Below, in pieces: positions 51,829-60,173 of a DNA stretch of 64,000 nucleotides (position 1 is the first letter of the stretch; each line of letters opens with the position of its first letter). The position numbers were made by a program, and so were the translations under genes. The stretch comes from Virgibacillus litoralis (GTDB lineage: Bacteria; Bacillota; Bacilli; Bacillales; Amphibacillaceae). The stretch covers positions 1 through 64,000 of the forward strand of contig NZ_JAGGKK010000011.1 in assembly GCF_017873675.1 (NCBI RefSeq), read 5' to 3'. The notes beneath the pieces were generated by a model, which did no database searches, was not told the DNA's origin, and saw only the letters and a list, made by a program, of their open reading frames with translations.

Positions 51829-52367
51829 AAGATTCCGTGTTGTTCTGGTGATTCCGCATATTATTCTGTTGATTCACGGCGCTCTTCTGGCGATTCCGCA
51901 TGTTATTCTGTTGATTCATGGTGTTCTTCTGGCGATTCCGCATCTTCTTCTGTTGATTCATGGTGCTCTTCTGGCGATTCCGCACGTTCTTCTGTTGATT
52001 CACGGTGCTCTTCTGGCGATTCCGCATGCTCTTCTGTTGATTCATGGTGCTCTTCTGGCGATTCCACATGTTCTTCTGTTGATTCCACGTGCCCTTCTGG
52101 CGATTCCGCACGTTCTTCTGTTGATTCACGGCGCTCTTCTGGCGATTCCTCATGTTGTTCTGTTGATCACGACACTCTTCTGGCGATTCCGCACGTTCTT
52201 CTGTTGATTCACGGGGCCCTTCTGGTGATTCGCATGTTCTTCTGTCGATTCACGATGCTCTTCTGTTGATTCACAAGGCCCTCAAGGAGGTTCCGCATCA
52301 CCTTCTGTTGATTCACAAGGCCCTCAAGGCGATTCCGCACCACGTTCTCGCGATTCCACCTGATATC
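51829..52367. repeat. 42-bp (2 x 21) minisatellite directly beside tadC
   Basis: Alternating 21-base half-units TCTTCTGGCGATTCCGCACG(T) and TCTTCTGTTGATTCACGGTG(C). About eight full 42-base periods are well kept from 51850 to 52205; after that the array decays with deletions. All six frames tend to stay open since 21 is a multiple of three; possible peptides are SSGDSACSSVDS, QKSTVNQQKNVRNR or ESTEEHAESPEEH types, none with an RBS. It ends within a few bases of the tadC stop. Confidence 0.9.
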
Positions 52368-52368
52368 C

Positions 52369-53301
52369 CTACAGCATATCCAACATATAAATAATTAGCG
52401 GACCTAACAATACAATAAACATCGCTGGAAAGATGAACAGCATCATTGGAAAAACCATTTTAACCGGCGCTTTCATCGCTTGTTCACGGGCTAATTGGGT
52501 TCGCTGCTCCCGGATTCTTTCCGTCAAAGATCGAATAACTTTTGCCATGCCCACTCCCAGCATATCGGCTTGAATTAGCGATGTGATGATGCTTTGGAAC
52601 TGGTGAACCGGAACACGCTTTCTTAAATCAGCAAACGCTTCCCGTCTGGACTTTCCGAGCTTCATATCGTCTAATGCTTGCATGAACTCTTCTGATAGTG
52701 GTCCTTTTGTTTGATTGCAGACCTTTAGAAGGGAAGCATCAAGACCCATACCTGCCTCAATTGAAAGGTTTACCATATCAAAAAAGTCCGGCATTTTTTT
52801 CTGAATCTCCATCCGTCGTTTTTTAGTAATCTTACTTATGTGAAAGGACGGATAGTACATACCAAGCAGTGCTACAATTCCTGCTAGCACCATAACAGAG
52901 AAAAAACTTGTTTCTGTTTTGCCCAATAATAGAAATAAAACGAAAAACAGGAATGCGCCTATTAAAAACTGCAGAAAACGAAAGTCAATAGGTGACAGCT
53001 TAAGCGGATAGCCTGCCTCACGCAGCCGTTGCTCAAGCTCCTTTTTCCTCGTCTTTGATGTTCTTTCGTCGATTACCGTCTTCGCTTTATCTGTATACTT
53101 TTTCATGATAACCAAATTTTTACCACGATCACGATGCTTCTTAGCCTTTTTCTCGCGCTTTATTTTAGCTTCATCTATGTCAAAGTAATACTCCGTTCGG
53201 CTATTGATGACAATTTGTTTCTGAAAAACCTTCGTTAAAACCGCTCCAATAATTATCATGAAAAAAAGCGCGGAAAACAGGAAAAAATAAAGCGATATCA
53301 T
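52369..53301 (-). CDS. tadC: Tad pilus inner-membrane protein TadC
   Basis: 310 residues. A T2SSF (GspF-like) domain lies in the second half, with MPDFFDMVNLSIEAGMGLDASL and then ALDDMKLGKSRREAFADLRKRVP, a pattern also seen in TadB; four transmembrane spans (N-terminal, about 105-145, and C-terminal). With TadB it forms the membrane platform on which the TadA ATPase works to assemble Flp pili. RBS GAGGTG inside the end of tadB, three bases between the genes. Last gene of the operon; a 42-bp minisatellite starts right after its stop. Confidence 0.9.
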   Translation of the reverse strand: MISLYFFLFSALFFMIIIGAVLTKVFQKQIVINSRTEYYFDIDEAKIKREKKAKKHRDRGKNLVIMKKYTDKAKTVIDERTSKTRKKELEQRLREAGYPLKLSPIDFRFLQFLIGAFLFFVLFLLLGKTETSFFSVMVLAGIVALLGMYYPSFHISKITKKRRMEIQKKMPDFFDMVNLSIEAGMGLDASLLKVCNQTKGPLSEEFMQALDDMKLGKSRREAFADLRKRVPVHQFQSIITSLIQADMLGVGMAKVIRSLTERIREQRTQLAREQAMKAPVKMVFPMMLFIFPAMFIVLLGPLIIYMLDML

Positions 53302-53304
53302 ATT

Positions 53305-54264
53305 CTACACCTCAATGTGTACGATTTTTTTGATAAAGAACCACCCTAGTGCGATGTTAATACACCCTACGATGACCATTGTCCAGCCCAGTGGATGTGA
53401 GAATAACATTTGGAAATATTCCGGATTTACAAGCCTGATATAGAGCGCTAAAACTATCGGTAAAAGAGTGATGATTACCGACGACATTTTCCCTTGTGCT
53501 GTTAACGTATTTACTTCATCCTTCACTCTTGATCTATCGATAATCGTCTCCTGCATGGTTTCCAATAAAAATGCCAGGTTACCGCCACTTGACCGCTGAA
53601 TGAGCAGTGTATTTAATACTATTTCAAGCTCCTTATCAGGAAGCCGCTCCAATAAACTTGCAAATGCATCCTCTACTGAAACACCATAATTTATATCCTG
53701 TATCGCTTTTAGAAATTCCGGTCCTAGTGGATCATCGATTTCCTCAGCGACCATCTTCATTGCCTGCATAAAGCTAAATCCAGCCCGGAGTGCATTCGCC
53801 ATTGTGCCAAGCGCTTCGCCAAGCTGTTTAGAACATGCATTTAACCGCTTTTTTCGCTTCTTCTTCACATACATAATTGGAACGTAAAATCCAACTGCAC
53901 CACAAACAATAAGCAATAAAAAGTGAAAATTATACATGTATCCAATCATTACTAGGAGAACCCCTACGATTATTCTTCCAATCAATAACTCTCCAAGGGA
54001 AAGTTTAACTCCTGACTGTGTAAGCAGCTTTTCATTTTTGGATAGATTAATAAATGCTTCTAAAGATTTTCCAGCTTTTTTAATAAAGGACTTCTTTTCT
54101 TTCTGACTAACATCTTTCTCTTTTTTAATATTCTCGAAAAAAACATACTTTCTTAAGCGTTTTTCGTACTTGCCCTTTTCAATAATTACCGAAAGAATGA
54201 TCTTCGAAAGAATCGTAATAATTACGAATGCAGCTACAATAATATAGATAGGAGTGGTGGACAT
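53305..54264 (-). CDS. tadB: Tad pilus inner-membrane protein TadB
   Basis: 319 residues. T2SSF domain about 165-290 (LGEALGTMANALRAGFSFMQAM, DINYGVSVEDAFASLLERLPD, LNTLLIQRSSGGNLAFLLETM) with flanking hydrophobic spans. It pairs with TadC. The start is the ATG at 54264, which overlaps the tadA stop by one base (TAATG) with GGGAGGA seven bases upstream; an ATG two codons earlier lies against the RBS. The same TAATG junction is used at several other borders in this operon. Confidence 0.9.
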   Translation of the reverse strand: MSTTPIYIIVAAFVIITILSKIILSVIIEKGKYEKRLRKYVFFENIKKEKDVSQKEKKSFIKKAGKSLEAFINLSKNEKLLTQSGVKLSLGELLIGRIIVGVLLVMIGYMYNFHFLLLIVCGAVGFYVPIMYVKKKRKKRLNACSKQLGEALGTMANALRAGFSFMQAMKMVAEEIDDPLGPEFLKAIQDINYGVSVEDAFASLLERLPDKELEIVLNTLLIQRSSGGNLAFLLETMQETIIDRSRVKDEVNTLTAQGKMSSVIITLLPIVLALYIRLVNPEYFQMLFSHPLGWTMVIVGCINIALGWFFIKKIVHIEV

Positions 54265-55589
54265 TACCATTCCTCCCTGAACATTGATTGCAGGTTATAT
54301 CCCGCTTCTTCAAGTTTCTCCATACAATGTGGACGAATTCCTGTTGATTTAAATTCACCTTCCATTTTTCCGGAAGCTATATTTTTGCGCTCGTTGTAGA
54401 CGAAAATATCCTGGAGTACGACTGTGTCACCTTCCAGACCTAATACCTCAGTGATTTTAACAACTTTCCGTGAACCGTCCTTCATGCGTTCTTGTTGAAC
54501 AATAATGTCAAGCGCACTTGCAACTTGTTCACGAATCGCTCTAACCGGTAAGTCAAACCCGGCCATCAACACCATTGTTTCCAATCTTGCCAGCAAGTCC
54601 CGTGGAGAATTCGCGTGACCAGTCCCTAAACTCCCGTCATGACCAGTATTCATAGCCTGAAGCATATCAAGCGCCTCTGCACTTCGAACCTCCCCAACAA
54701 TAATTCGGTCAGGTCGCATTCGCAGGGAGTTTCGTACGAGGTCCCTGATGGTAACTTCACCTTGCCCCTCAACATTCCTAGGACGGGATTCCAGTGAAAC
54801 AATATGATCCTGGGAAAGCTTTAGCTCGGCTGCATCCTCAATTGTGACAATCCGTTCATGCCTTGGAATAAACGAGGATATCACATTTAATGTACTTGTT
54901 TTACCTGACCCTGTACCACCACTAATAAATACATTTAGCTTTGACTCTACAGCCGCTTTTAGAAAATCAGCAATTTCCTGGTTAACGGTACCCATTCGTA
55001 ATAAGTCATATATCGTAAATGGGGTCTCTGAAAATTTACGGATCGTAATCGTTGGACCATTTAATGCAAGAGGCGGAATAATTGCATTAACACGCGACCC
55101 GTCTGGTAATCTTGCATCTACCATAGGAGAGCTTTCATCGATTCTCCTCCCTAGTGGTGCAACAATTTTTTCTATGACACGCAATACATGTAAATCATCA
55201 CGAAAATGGGTAGTAGTCTTTTCAATTCGTCCATTTATTTCGATATAAACATCGTTTGGCCCATTCACCATAACTTCGGTTACATTCGGGTCAGCGAGCA
55301 GTGGTGAAATTGGTCCATAACCTGTTAATTCATGGGTCATGTCTTTAATCATTTGCTTCTTTTCTTCAAATGTTAGTGTTTTACCCTCTTCTTCAAAAAA
55401 ACGCTCCGTAAGCTGTTCAATCAGTACTTCAATTTCTCCATTCTGGTTTGCGGGCTTTTTCAGTTCATCAACAAGGAAGTTATGAAGGCGGACCTCAATG
55501 TCTGATGATTTTTTAATTGAACTTGAAGGTTTTGCCTGACCTTTATTTGCTGCCGGCTGCTCACCACTTAGACGTGTTAATAAGGACAT
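54264..55589 (-). CDS. tadA: Tad pilus assembly ATPase TadA/CpaF
   Basis: 441 residues, T2SSE/VirB11-like secretion ATPase. N-terminal helical domain; Walker A GGTGSGKT (224-231) ; Asp box and Walker B region [19 protein letters not shown]; His box [25 protein letters not shown]; all catalytic motifs are complete. It powers the extension of Flp pili by driving pilin into the TadB/TadC platform. One-base overlaps (TAATG) on both sides tie it to tadZ and tadB. Confidence 0.94.
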   Translation of the reverse strand: MSLLTRLSGEQPAANKGQAKPSSSIKKSSDIEVRLHNFLVDELKKPANQNGEIEVLIEQLTERFFEEEGKTLTFEEKKQMIKDMTHELTGYGPISPLLADPNVTEVMVNGPNDVYIEINGRIEKTTTHFRDDLHVLRVIEKIVAPLGRRIDESSPMVDARLPDGSRVNAIIPPLALNGPTITIRKFSETPFTIYDLLRMGTVNQEIADFLKAAVESKLNVFISGGTGSGKTSTLNVISSFIPRHERIVTIEDAAELKLSQDHIVSLESRPRNVEGQGEVTIRDLVRNSLRMRPDRIIVGEVRSAEALDMLQAMNTGHDGSLGTGHANSPRDLLARLETMVLMAGFDLPVRAIREQVASALDIIVQQERMKDGSRKVVKITEVLGLEGDTVVLQDIFVYNERKNIASGKMEGEFKSTGIRPHCMEKLEEAGYNLQSMFREEW

Positions 55590-56770
55590 TACACATGCCC
55601 CCCTGCCGATACTTCAACCCGCTTAGCCTTTTTCTTCTTTTTAGATGAACGACTCTCTGGATTGTATAAGGCTTCAGCGAGCCGGAATAGTCGCTTGGCT
55701 ACTTGCGATCTTGGATTTGTATAATTTAAAGGATTCCCCTCATTTATCGCGGTTATCATTGGCTTATCCATTGCAGGAAGTGTTGTATAAACTTTCCTAC
55801 CAAGCACTTTCTCTACCGTATCCACTGTTATCCCTTTTACTTTCATTTGCCGATTCAATACAACTTTGGCCCTGTCACCTATATGTAATGAACCCAATGT
55901 ATCAAGCAACATTTTACTATTTTTTAGCGTTGGAAGATCAAGGAATGTCATCACCAAAATATCGTCTGAATTCTCCAGCGCAACAATGACATTCTCATCC
56001 ATACTGCACGCTGTATCGATGATTACCACATCATAAAGCTTTTTAAGCGAATAAATTGCTTTTCGCACATAGTCACCAGTGATGACCTCGGCAAATTCAG
56101 GCCTTGGCGGAGCTGCCATTACCGAAATGCCATTTTTATACTCGGTCATAAAGTTTTCGATTTTTGTTCCATCCTGGTCCTCTTTTACCCAGTCATATAT
56201 TGTACGCTTAGGCTTCAGGTCCATGTACATCGCAACATCACCGAATTGCAGATCTAAGTCAATTACAGCAACCTTTGCTATCTTCTTGCCATAGGATGCA
56301 GCAAGATTAACTGCTACCGTCGTCTTACCAACACCACCCTTAGTACTGGCAACCGTTATTACTTTGGCATTTTTGACTGGCTTTGACTTTAACTGAAAAT
56401 ACGACTTGCTCTCACTGTTTGAAATAGCCAGCTGGATATCCTCTCTTATTTTAGAAAAGGAAGAAGAGAGAAAAATAACATCTGCGGCGCCTGCCCGTAA
56501 TGCCTTTTTCATATCCAGTTCTTCCTCGGATTGAAAAATTAACAATGGCGTTGCAAGCGGAAACTGCAGGGATACCTTCTCACATAATCGATACACATCA
56601 TAAGCATTCGTATCTGGTAAAATAACAACACTCTTATCCTCGGATTGTAATTGTTCAAATAGCTTTGTCTCATTAGCAGCCCAGTACAATTTATTTTCAG
56701 AATCGTTTATCAATCTGCTCAATCCTGTTGTTAAGTCGTCATTCCCGGCAATAGAATAAATTTTAACCAT
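55589..56770 (-). CDS. cpaE: Tad pilus localisation protein TadZ/CpaE
   Basis: 393 residues. An N-terminal receiver-like domain (1-120, lacking a clear phospho-acceptor pattern: VVILPDTN at the place of the acidic site) joined to a MinD/ParA-type ATPase domain with the deviant Walker A STKGGVGKTT (Lys144 to Thr150) and VIDLDLQFGDVAMYM. Proteins of this kind place the Tad machine in the cell. A basic C-terminus (SSKKKKKAKRVEV) may bind the membrane. TAATG overlaps with cpaB and tadA. Confidence 0.9.
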   Translation of the reverse strand: MVKIYSIAGNDDLTTGLSRLINDSENKLYWAANETKLFEQLQSEDKSVVILPDTNAYDVYRLCEKVSLQFPLATPLLIFQSEEELDMKKALRAGAADVIFLSSSFSKIREDIQLAISNSESKSYFQLKSKPVKNAKVITVASTKGGVGKTTVAVNLAASYGKKIAKVAVIDLDLQFGDVAMYMDLKPKRTIYDWVKEDQDGTKIENFMTEYKNGISVMAAPPRPEFAEVITGDYVRKAIYSLKKLYDVVIIDTACSMDENVIVALENSDDILVMTFLDLPTLKNSKMLLDTLGSLHIGDRAKVVLNRQMKVKGITVDTVEKVLGRKVYTTLPAMDKPMITAINEGNPLNYTNPRSQVAKRLFRLAEALYNPESRSSKKKKKAKRVEVSAGGHV

Positions 56771-57393
56771 TATTTAAACACCCCTTCATGTAAGTCATCC
56801 TCATGGATATGGGTATCCTTTGGCGCTAACTTGTTATCGCCTTCTTGCCTGAGCATTAAATACAGCTCATACCTTGTGGCGAACCCAAGCGCAAGACCCT
56901 GTTTCGGCGATAATTCAACCGTCACCATCTGATAACGTTTCATCGTCTCTTCATCATCTGCTGCATGACCGATTGCCAACACTTTCACATTTTCTAAAAG
57001 GAGTGTCGCGGAGTCGTGCTGTGTATCCCTATAATCTTCTGGAACAGTCATAACGCCGACTACATCGACAAATGCTCCAGCCTCAATGAAACCTGCAACC
57101 CCTGTCACATCCGTCACTTCCATTGTCATTGCGCGATTTCCTTCTGAAACTGGGATCATCTCATTTCCTGTGAATTCATCCGGTTCTTCGGTCTGGGACT
57201 CTTCCCCATCGCCAGAGGCTTTAGCGGTCTTGGCCTCATCTTCTTCGGTTTCTTCATCTTTTTTCTCTTCTTCTGTTGTAGTAGTAGCCGGTTCAACAGT
57301 CTGGTTTGTGTTTTCTGTAACTAAAAAGTACATCATGCCTGCAGCAATTAATCCAAACACCATCGCAACTAACCATATCTTCTTGGAATTCAT
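56770..57393 (-). CDS. cpaB: Tad pilus assembly protein CpaB/RcpC
   Basis: 207 residues. A single N-terminal membrane span (IWLVAMVFGLIAAGMMYFLV), a long acidic low-complexity stretch (EEEKKDEETEEDEAKTAK, residues about 38-80), then the RcpC/CpaB domain (about 90-200) with VSEGNRAMTMEVTDVTGVAG and a GAFVDVVGVM segment. In Gram-negatives RcpC partners the secretin; no secretin gene occurs here, as expected for a single-membrane cell, so it probably works in the wall. AGGTGG RBS five bases from ATG. Confidence 0.88.
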   Translation of the reverse strand: MNSKKIWLVAMVFGLIAAGMMYFLVTENTNQTVEPATTTTEEEKKDEETEEDEAKTAKASGDGEESQTEEPDEFTGNEMIPVSEGNRAMTMEVTDVTGVAGFIEAGAFVDVVGVMTVPEDYRDTQHDSATLLLENVKVLAIGHAADDEETMKRYQMVTVELSPKQGLALGFATRYELYLMLRQEGDNKLAPKDTHIHEDDLHEGVFK

Positions 57394-57420
57394 ATACCCA
57401 CCTGCTTAACTAAAATTTTA

Positions 57421-58371
57421 TTATTCAACAAGCTTGACTCCGGAGATTCCATAGTCTTCGCCTTCATCACTGAATTCGCCAGACCTGACATAATCGATAA
57501 AACGTCCACTAAGTTCAAAATGGTGAATCGATTCAATCCAAAAGGCAGCAAATCCAACAATCCTTACTTCTGAAGAACCAGATTCTGTATATTCCTCTAC
57601 TATTGGAACTGTTACGACACGGCTGCATGTATTATCAGCTGTCTCATATGTTTGACAATGGTCTTTGTCTGCATCCTGTTCAATAAGTGTTTCAAAGGCA
57701 TCATTTACTGGACCTACCATGGCTCCTGTTTCGGTTTCCACATATTCATAGCTTTCAGGATCATCTGGATCATAAACTTCAAAATCTGCTCCATTTAAAA
57801 TCGCATCTGCGAGTGCCTGCGCCCCATTTCCGTCTATCCCAAGAAAACCAAAGTTCCCACCAACAGACGAATTCTCACCATTTCCAGGCTGAAAATTCAT
57901 AACATATGGTGTTCCATCTGCAAACTCCCATTCATCTCCAAGTTCAACCCCAACAGGTGTTATTCCACCTCCACCTATTAACGTATTCATAATTTCCGCA
58001 CGTGCCTTGGCCGCTACATCGGTCTGGTCGAAACCTAGTACTCTAGCAAAGGTGAGGTCTTTGTTAACCGTCTTATGTATTTCAATAAAGTTCTCACCAG
58101 TTGATACTTCACTGTCAATAACCGTAAAGCCATTATCTGCTGCAATGTCTATTGCGACTGCTCTGGCATTAGCCTCTGAAGTTGTTAAAACCTGTGCACC
58201 TCCAAGTACTGCAGCATCCAAAGATTTTTGCAGACGGCTTTTCTCAAGATACAGTCCTCCTGCATCTACTACAATTGCGCTAAACCCTATTAGGACAAAC
58301 ATTAATAGTGCAACTAAAATCATCGCAATTCCACTTTGTTCTTTGAAAAGTAATTTAAATTTTCGCTTCAT
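57421..58371 (-). CDS. tadG: TadG-like pilus assembly protein
   Basis: 316 residues. The start SGIAMILVALLMFVLIGFSAIVVDAGGLYLEKSRLQKSLDAA is the Tad-G (PF13400) N-terminal membrane segment with its pseudopilin-like character. The remainder is extracellular, with FGFLGIDGNGAQALADAI and two cysteines (DKDHCQTYETADNTCSRVV) that may form a disulfide. It is shorter than proteobacterial TadG and lacks the von Willebrand domain. One-base overlap with tadE (TAATG). Probably a minor pilin or tip protein. Confidence 0.85.
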   Translation of the reverse strand: MKRKFKLLFKEQSGIAMILVALLMFVLIGFSAIVVDAGGLYLEKSRLQKSLDAAVLGGAQVLTTSEANARAVAIDIAADNGFTVIDSEVSTGENFIEIHKTVNKDLTFARVLGFDQTDVAAKARAEIMNTLIGGGGITPVGVELGDEWEFADGTPYVMNFQPGNGENSSVGGNFGFLGIDGNGAQALADAILNGADFEVYDPDDPESYEYVETETGAMVGPVNDAFETLIEQDADKDHCQTYETADNTCSRVVTVPIVEEYTESGSSEVRIVGFAAFWIESIHHFELSGRFIDYVRSGEFSDEGEDYGISGVKLVE

Positions 58372-58751
58372 TATTCCACCCTCATTACTGTTGTGTCTTT
58401 TAAATCAAACTCTTCTATAATTTGACCGATAACCGGCGTTAAAAAATCAATTGGATATGTAAGTGTAATGTTCACTTCACTTCCACTTGTTCGGTTTGCT
58501 TCGCCTCCTGGAGTAATCACAATCCCTAAATTGTCTTCATCAAGGCTACTAGTTGCATCGATAATTTTTGCTTCGATAACGCTGTCTGCAGAACCAATTG
58601 CTGCAGTTCGTGCTGCTTCTCGCCCTGCATGATCAAGTGTTAAATATGCATGAAATATCCTCCCAAAATCAGTTATCCCAAATACCAGGAGTAACAAGAT
58701 TGGTAGTATTAATGCTGTTTCCACTAAAGATTGACCTTTTTGTGATTTCAT
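58371..58751 (-). CDS. tadE: TadE-like minor pseudopilin
   Basis: 126 residues. The N-terminus KGQSLVETALILPILLLLVFG has Glu five residues after the Gly-Gln junction, as in prepilin-type cleavage sites for TadE pseudopilins; then DFGRIFHAYLTLDHAGREAARTAA, the common TadE helix. It should be processed by the TadV peptidase encoded just upstream. ATGA overlap with tadV. Confidence 0.9.
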   Translation of the reverse strand: MKSQKGQSLVETALILPILLLLVFGITDFGRIFHAYLTLDHAGREAARTAAIGSADSVIEAKIIDATSSLDEDNLGIVITPGGEANRTSGSEVNITLTYPIDFLTPVIGQIIEEFDLKDTTVMRVE

Positions 58752-59257
58752 AGATAACTCTCCATTATAAATGTCATAAGTGCGCCCAATGCGATAGGAA
58801 TTGCGTATGGAATCGATACATTGTTTTGCGTATCATTGGAAATTTCCAGTGACCCTTTCGTGCTTTTTAAAAATAATAATGAGAAAAGCATGTTTTTCAC
58901 TGTAAATACGAGCTTCTTACGTTTGATTAAAATGAATAAAGCGATGAGTCCTCCAAAGATGCCTGCGTATATTCCGGTATAAAGAACAAATAATGTTCCT
59001 TTCCATGCACCAACAGCTGCAAGCAGTTTTACATCACCTGCGCCAATACCTCCCATCATGCATGGAATGAATAATAACCCGATTCCTACTAAAAATCCTT
59101 GACCACTGAATAGAAAGCCGTCTAGGCCTGTTGTAATGAGGTGAAAAATAAGCGCAAGGATAATGGCTGGCATTGTTACTATGTTAAGAATTTTCCTGCT
59201 GCGAAGATCTGTTATGGTGGAGATAATTAGGATGAGGATGATTGCTAGATTTGTCAT
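58748..59257 (-). CDS. tadV: Prepilin peptidase TadV/CpaA
   Basis: 169 residues, peptidase family A24A. The two catalytic aspartates stand in TDLRSRKI and GIGAGDVKLLAAVG, each at a membrane edge, and about six spans are predicted. The domain for N-methylation found in type IV prepilin peptidases is absent, as is normal for Tad enzymes. It should cut Flp and TadE before the conserved Glu. RBS AAGGAGA. It is separated from flp by 66 bases containing a terminator. Confidence 0.92.
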   Translation of the reverse strand: MTNLAIILILIISTITDLRSRKILNIVTMPAIILALIFHLITTGLDGFLFSGQGFLVGIGLLFIPCMMGGIGAGDVKLLAAVGAWKGTLFVLYTGIYAGIFGGLIALFILIKRKKLVFTVKNMLFSLLFLKSTKGSLEISNDTQNNVSIPYAIPIALGALMTFIMESYL

Positions 59258-59277
59258 ATGAGGTTCTCCTTTCTTTG

Positions 59278-59306
59278 AAAAATTAGCCCCGCCGTAGCAG
59301 GGCTAA
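59278..59306 (-). terminator. Partial terminator between flp and the tad genes
   Basis: TTAGCCC / GGGCTAA (59283-59289 / 59300-59306); TTTTTC follows on the minus strand. It would let far more pilin mRNA accumulate than mRNA of the assembly machine. Confidence 0.85.
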
Positions 59307-59323
59307 AGTTCACATTATACTAC

Positions 59324-59494
59324 TTACAAAATTGAGCTAAGTTTAGTTGTTATTCTAGTGAAAACTTCCTGCAATTGACCACCCATGGTTCCTAAGACTG
59401 CTATTACTGCAACTGCAATCAACCCTACCAACAATCCATATTCCGTTAATGCTTGCCCTTCTTCTTCCTTGAAAAGTCTGATAAAATGATTCAT
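59324..59494 (-). CDS. flp: Flp-family major pilin
   Basis: 56 residues, too short for routine calling. MNHFIRLFKEEEG is a basic leader peptide; cleavage after the Gly gives QALTEYGLLVGLIAV, which holds the Glu-Tyr pair (+5, +6) that defines Flp pilins, then a hydrophobic helix and a short polar tail. AGGAGGAA lies seven bases before the ATG. A promoter TTTGCA-17-TATAAT stands upstream. It is the structural subunit of the pilus built by the following eight genes. Confidence 0.93.
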   Translation of the reverse strand: MNHFIRLFKEEEGQALTEYGLLVGLIAVAVIAVLGTMGGQLQEVFTRITTKLSSIL

Positions 59495-59716
59495 ATAAAA
59501 TTCCTCCTAAGTATTTTTGTTCTTTTTAAAGAACTTAAGTGAATTATATACAGAACGTTTTTATTTGCAAACCTTCAAATTAGTCTGTTTGAACTATATA
59601 AAGAACGATTTGCTTTGATTTTCGTTCTTTATCTCGTTTGTTCTTACAATTTCGTTATTTATTTAGAACAAATAATTCATTATAATGAACACAATAAAAT
59701 AAGAGGAGTGGAAGCT
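59495..59716. promoter_or_regulatory. Divergent control region flp / DUF192 with repeated AAGAAC half-sites
   Basis: The flp promoter on the minus strand: TTTGCA (59571-59566), 17 bases, TATAAT (59548-59543). At least seven AAGAAC/GTTCTT-type half-sites lie within 150 bases: 59519, 59529, 59551, 59601, 59623, 59639, 59664, including AAAGAACG...CGTTCTTT as an inverted pair, and the near-palindrome GTTCTTTTTAAAGAAC between promoter and flp. Confidence 0.6.
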
Positions 59717-60040
59717 TTGGAAATCAGTTTACCGTTTGAGATAAAGATAGCTGATAGTTATTGGGCAAGATTAAAAGGACTTCTATTCTATAAGAAACCT
59801 TTTACAGAAGAAGGACTTTTAATTACACGGTGCAAGTCCGTTCACATGTTTTTCATGCGGTTTCCAATCGATGTAGTATTTCTTGATCATTCAAACAAAG
59901 TAGTGAAAGCAATCCCGAATTTAAAACCATGGAAAGTAGTTCCGCCAGTATCTAATGCTGATTCAGCACTCGAGCTGCCTACTGGTACGATAGTGAAGAA
60001 TCACATTACAGAAGGGGATATTATAAAGTTAAGTTCATGA
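59717..60040 (+). CDS. DUF192 family protein
   Basis: 107 residues from a TTG start (GAGGAG eight bases upstream). LKGLLFYKKPF, GLLITRCKSVHMFFMRFPIDVVFLD and LELPTGTI are the DUF192 landmarks. The fold is a small beta domain of unknown role; many members stand beside tad/flp genes, and this one is divergent from flp. It has no signal peptide in the chosen form; the longer in-frame reading from 59615 would add a hydrophobic start (MIFVLYLVCSYNFVIYL), a less likely but notable option because many DUF192 proteins are exported. Confidence 0.82.
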   Translation: MEISLPFEIKIADSYWARLKGLLFYKKPFTEEGLLITRCKSVHMFFMRFPIDVVFLDHSNKVVKAIPNLKPWKVVPPVSNADSALELPTGTIVKNHITEGDIIKLSS

Positions 60041-60049
60041 ACCACTACA

Positions 60050-60080
60050 GTCGACTTCTTAATAGTCGGCTCTTTTTTTT
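60050..60080 (+). terminator. Terminator of the DUF192 gene
   Basis: GTCGACT / AGTCGGC with one wobble, loop of about seven, then CTTTTTTTT. Confidence 0.85.
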
Positions 60081-60173
60081 GCCTTTTCTGATCATCTCAT
60101 GGTAAATTTCATGATTTTGGTAAAAATGAATGATATGATATGAAAAAGTGTTCGATGAAGGAGGAACAGCATA

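Noticed and set aside
51903-52088. Heptad-like ESTEEH/ESPEEH reading on the minus strand of the minisatellite
   Set aside because: Attractive as a coiled coil, but it has no RBS, starts inside the repeats and is disrupted as soon as the array decays.
51823-52269. Cysteine/serine-rich 148-residue reading frame over the minisatellite
   Set aside because: No RBS; its length is explained by a 21-base repeat period without stops, and other frames are open for the same reason.
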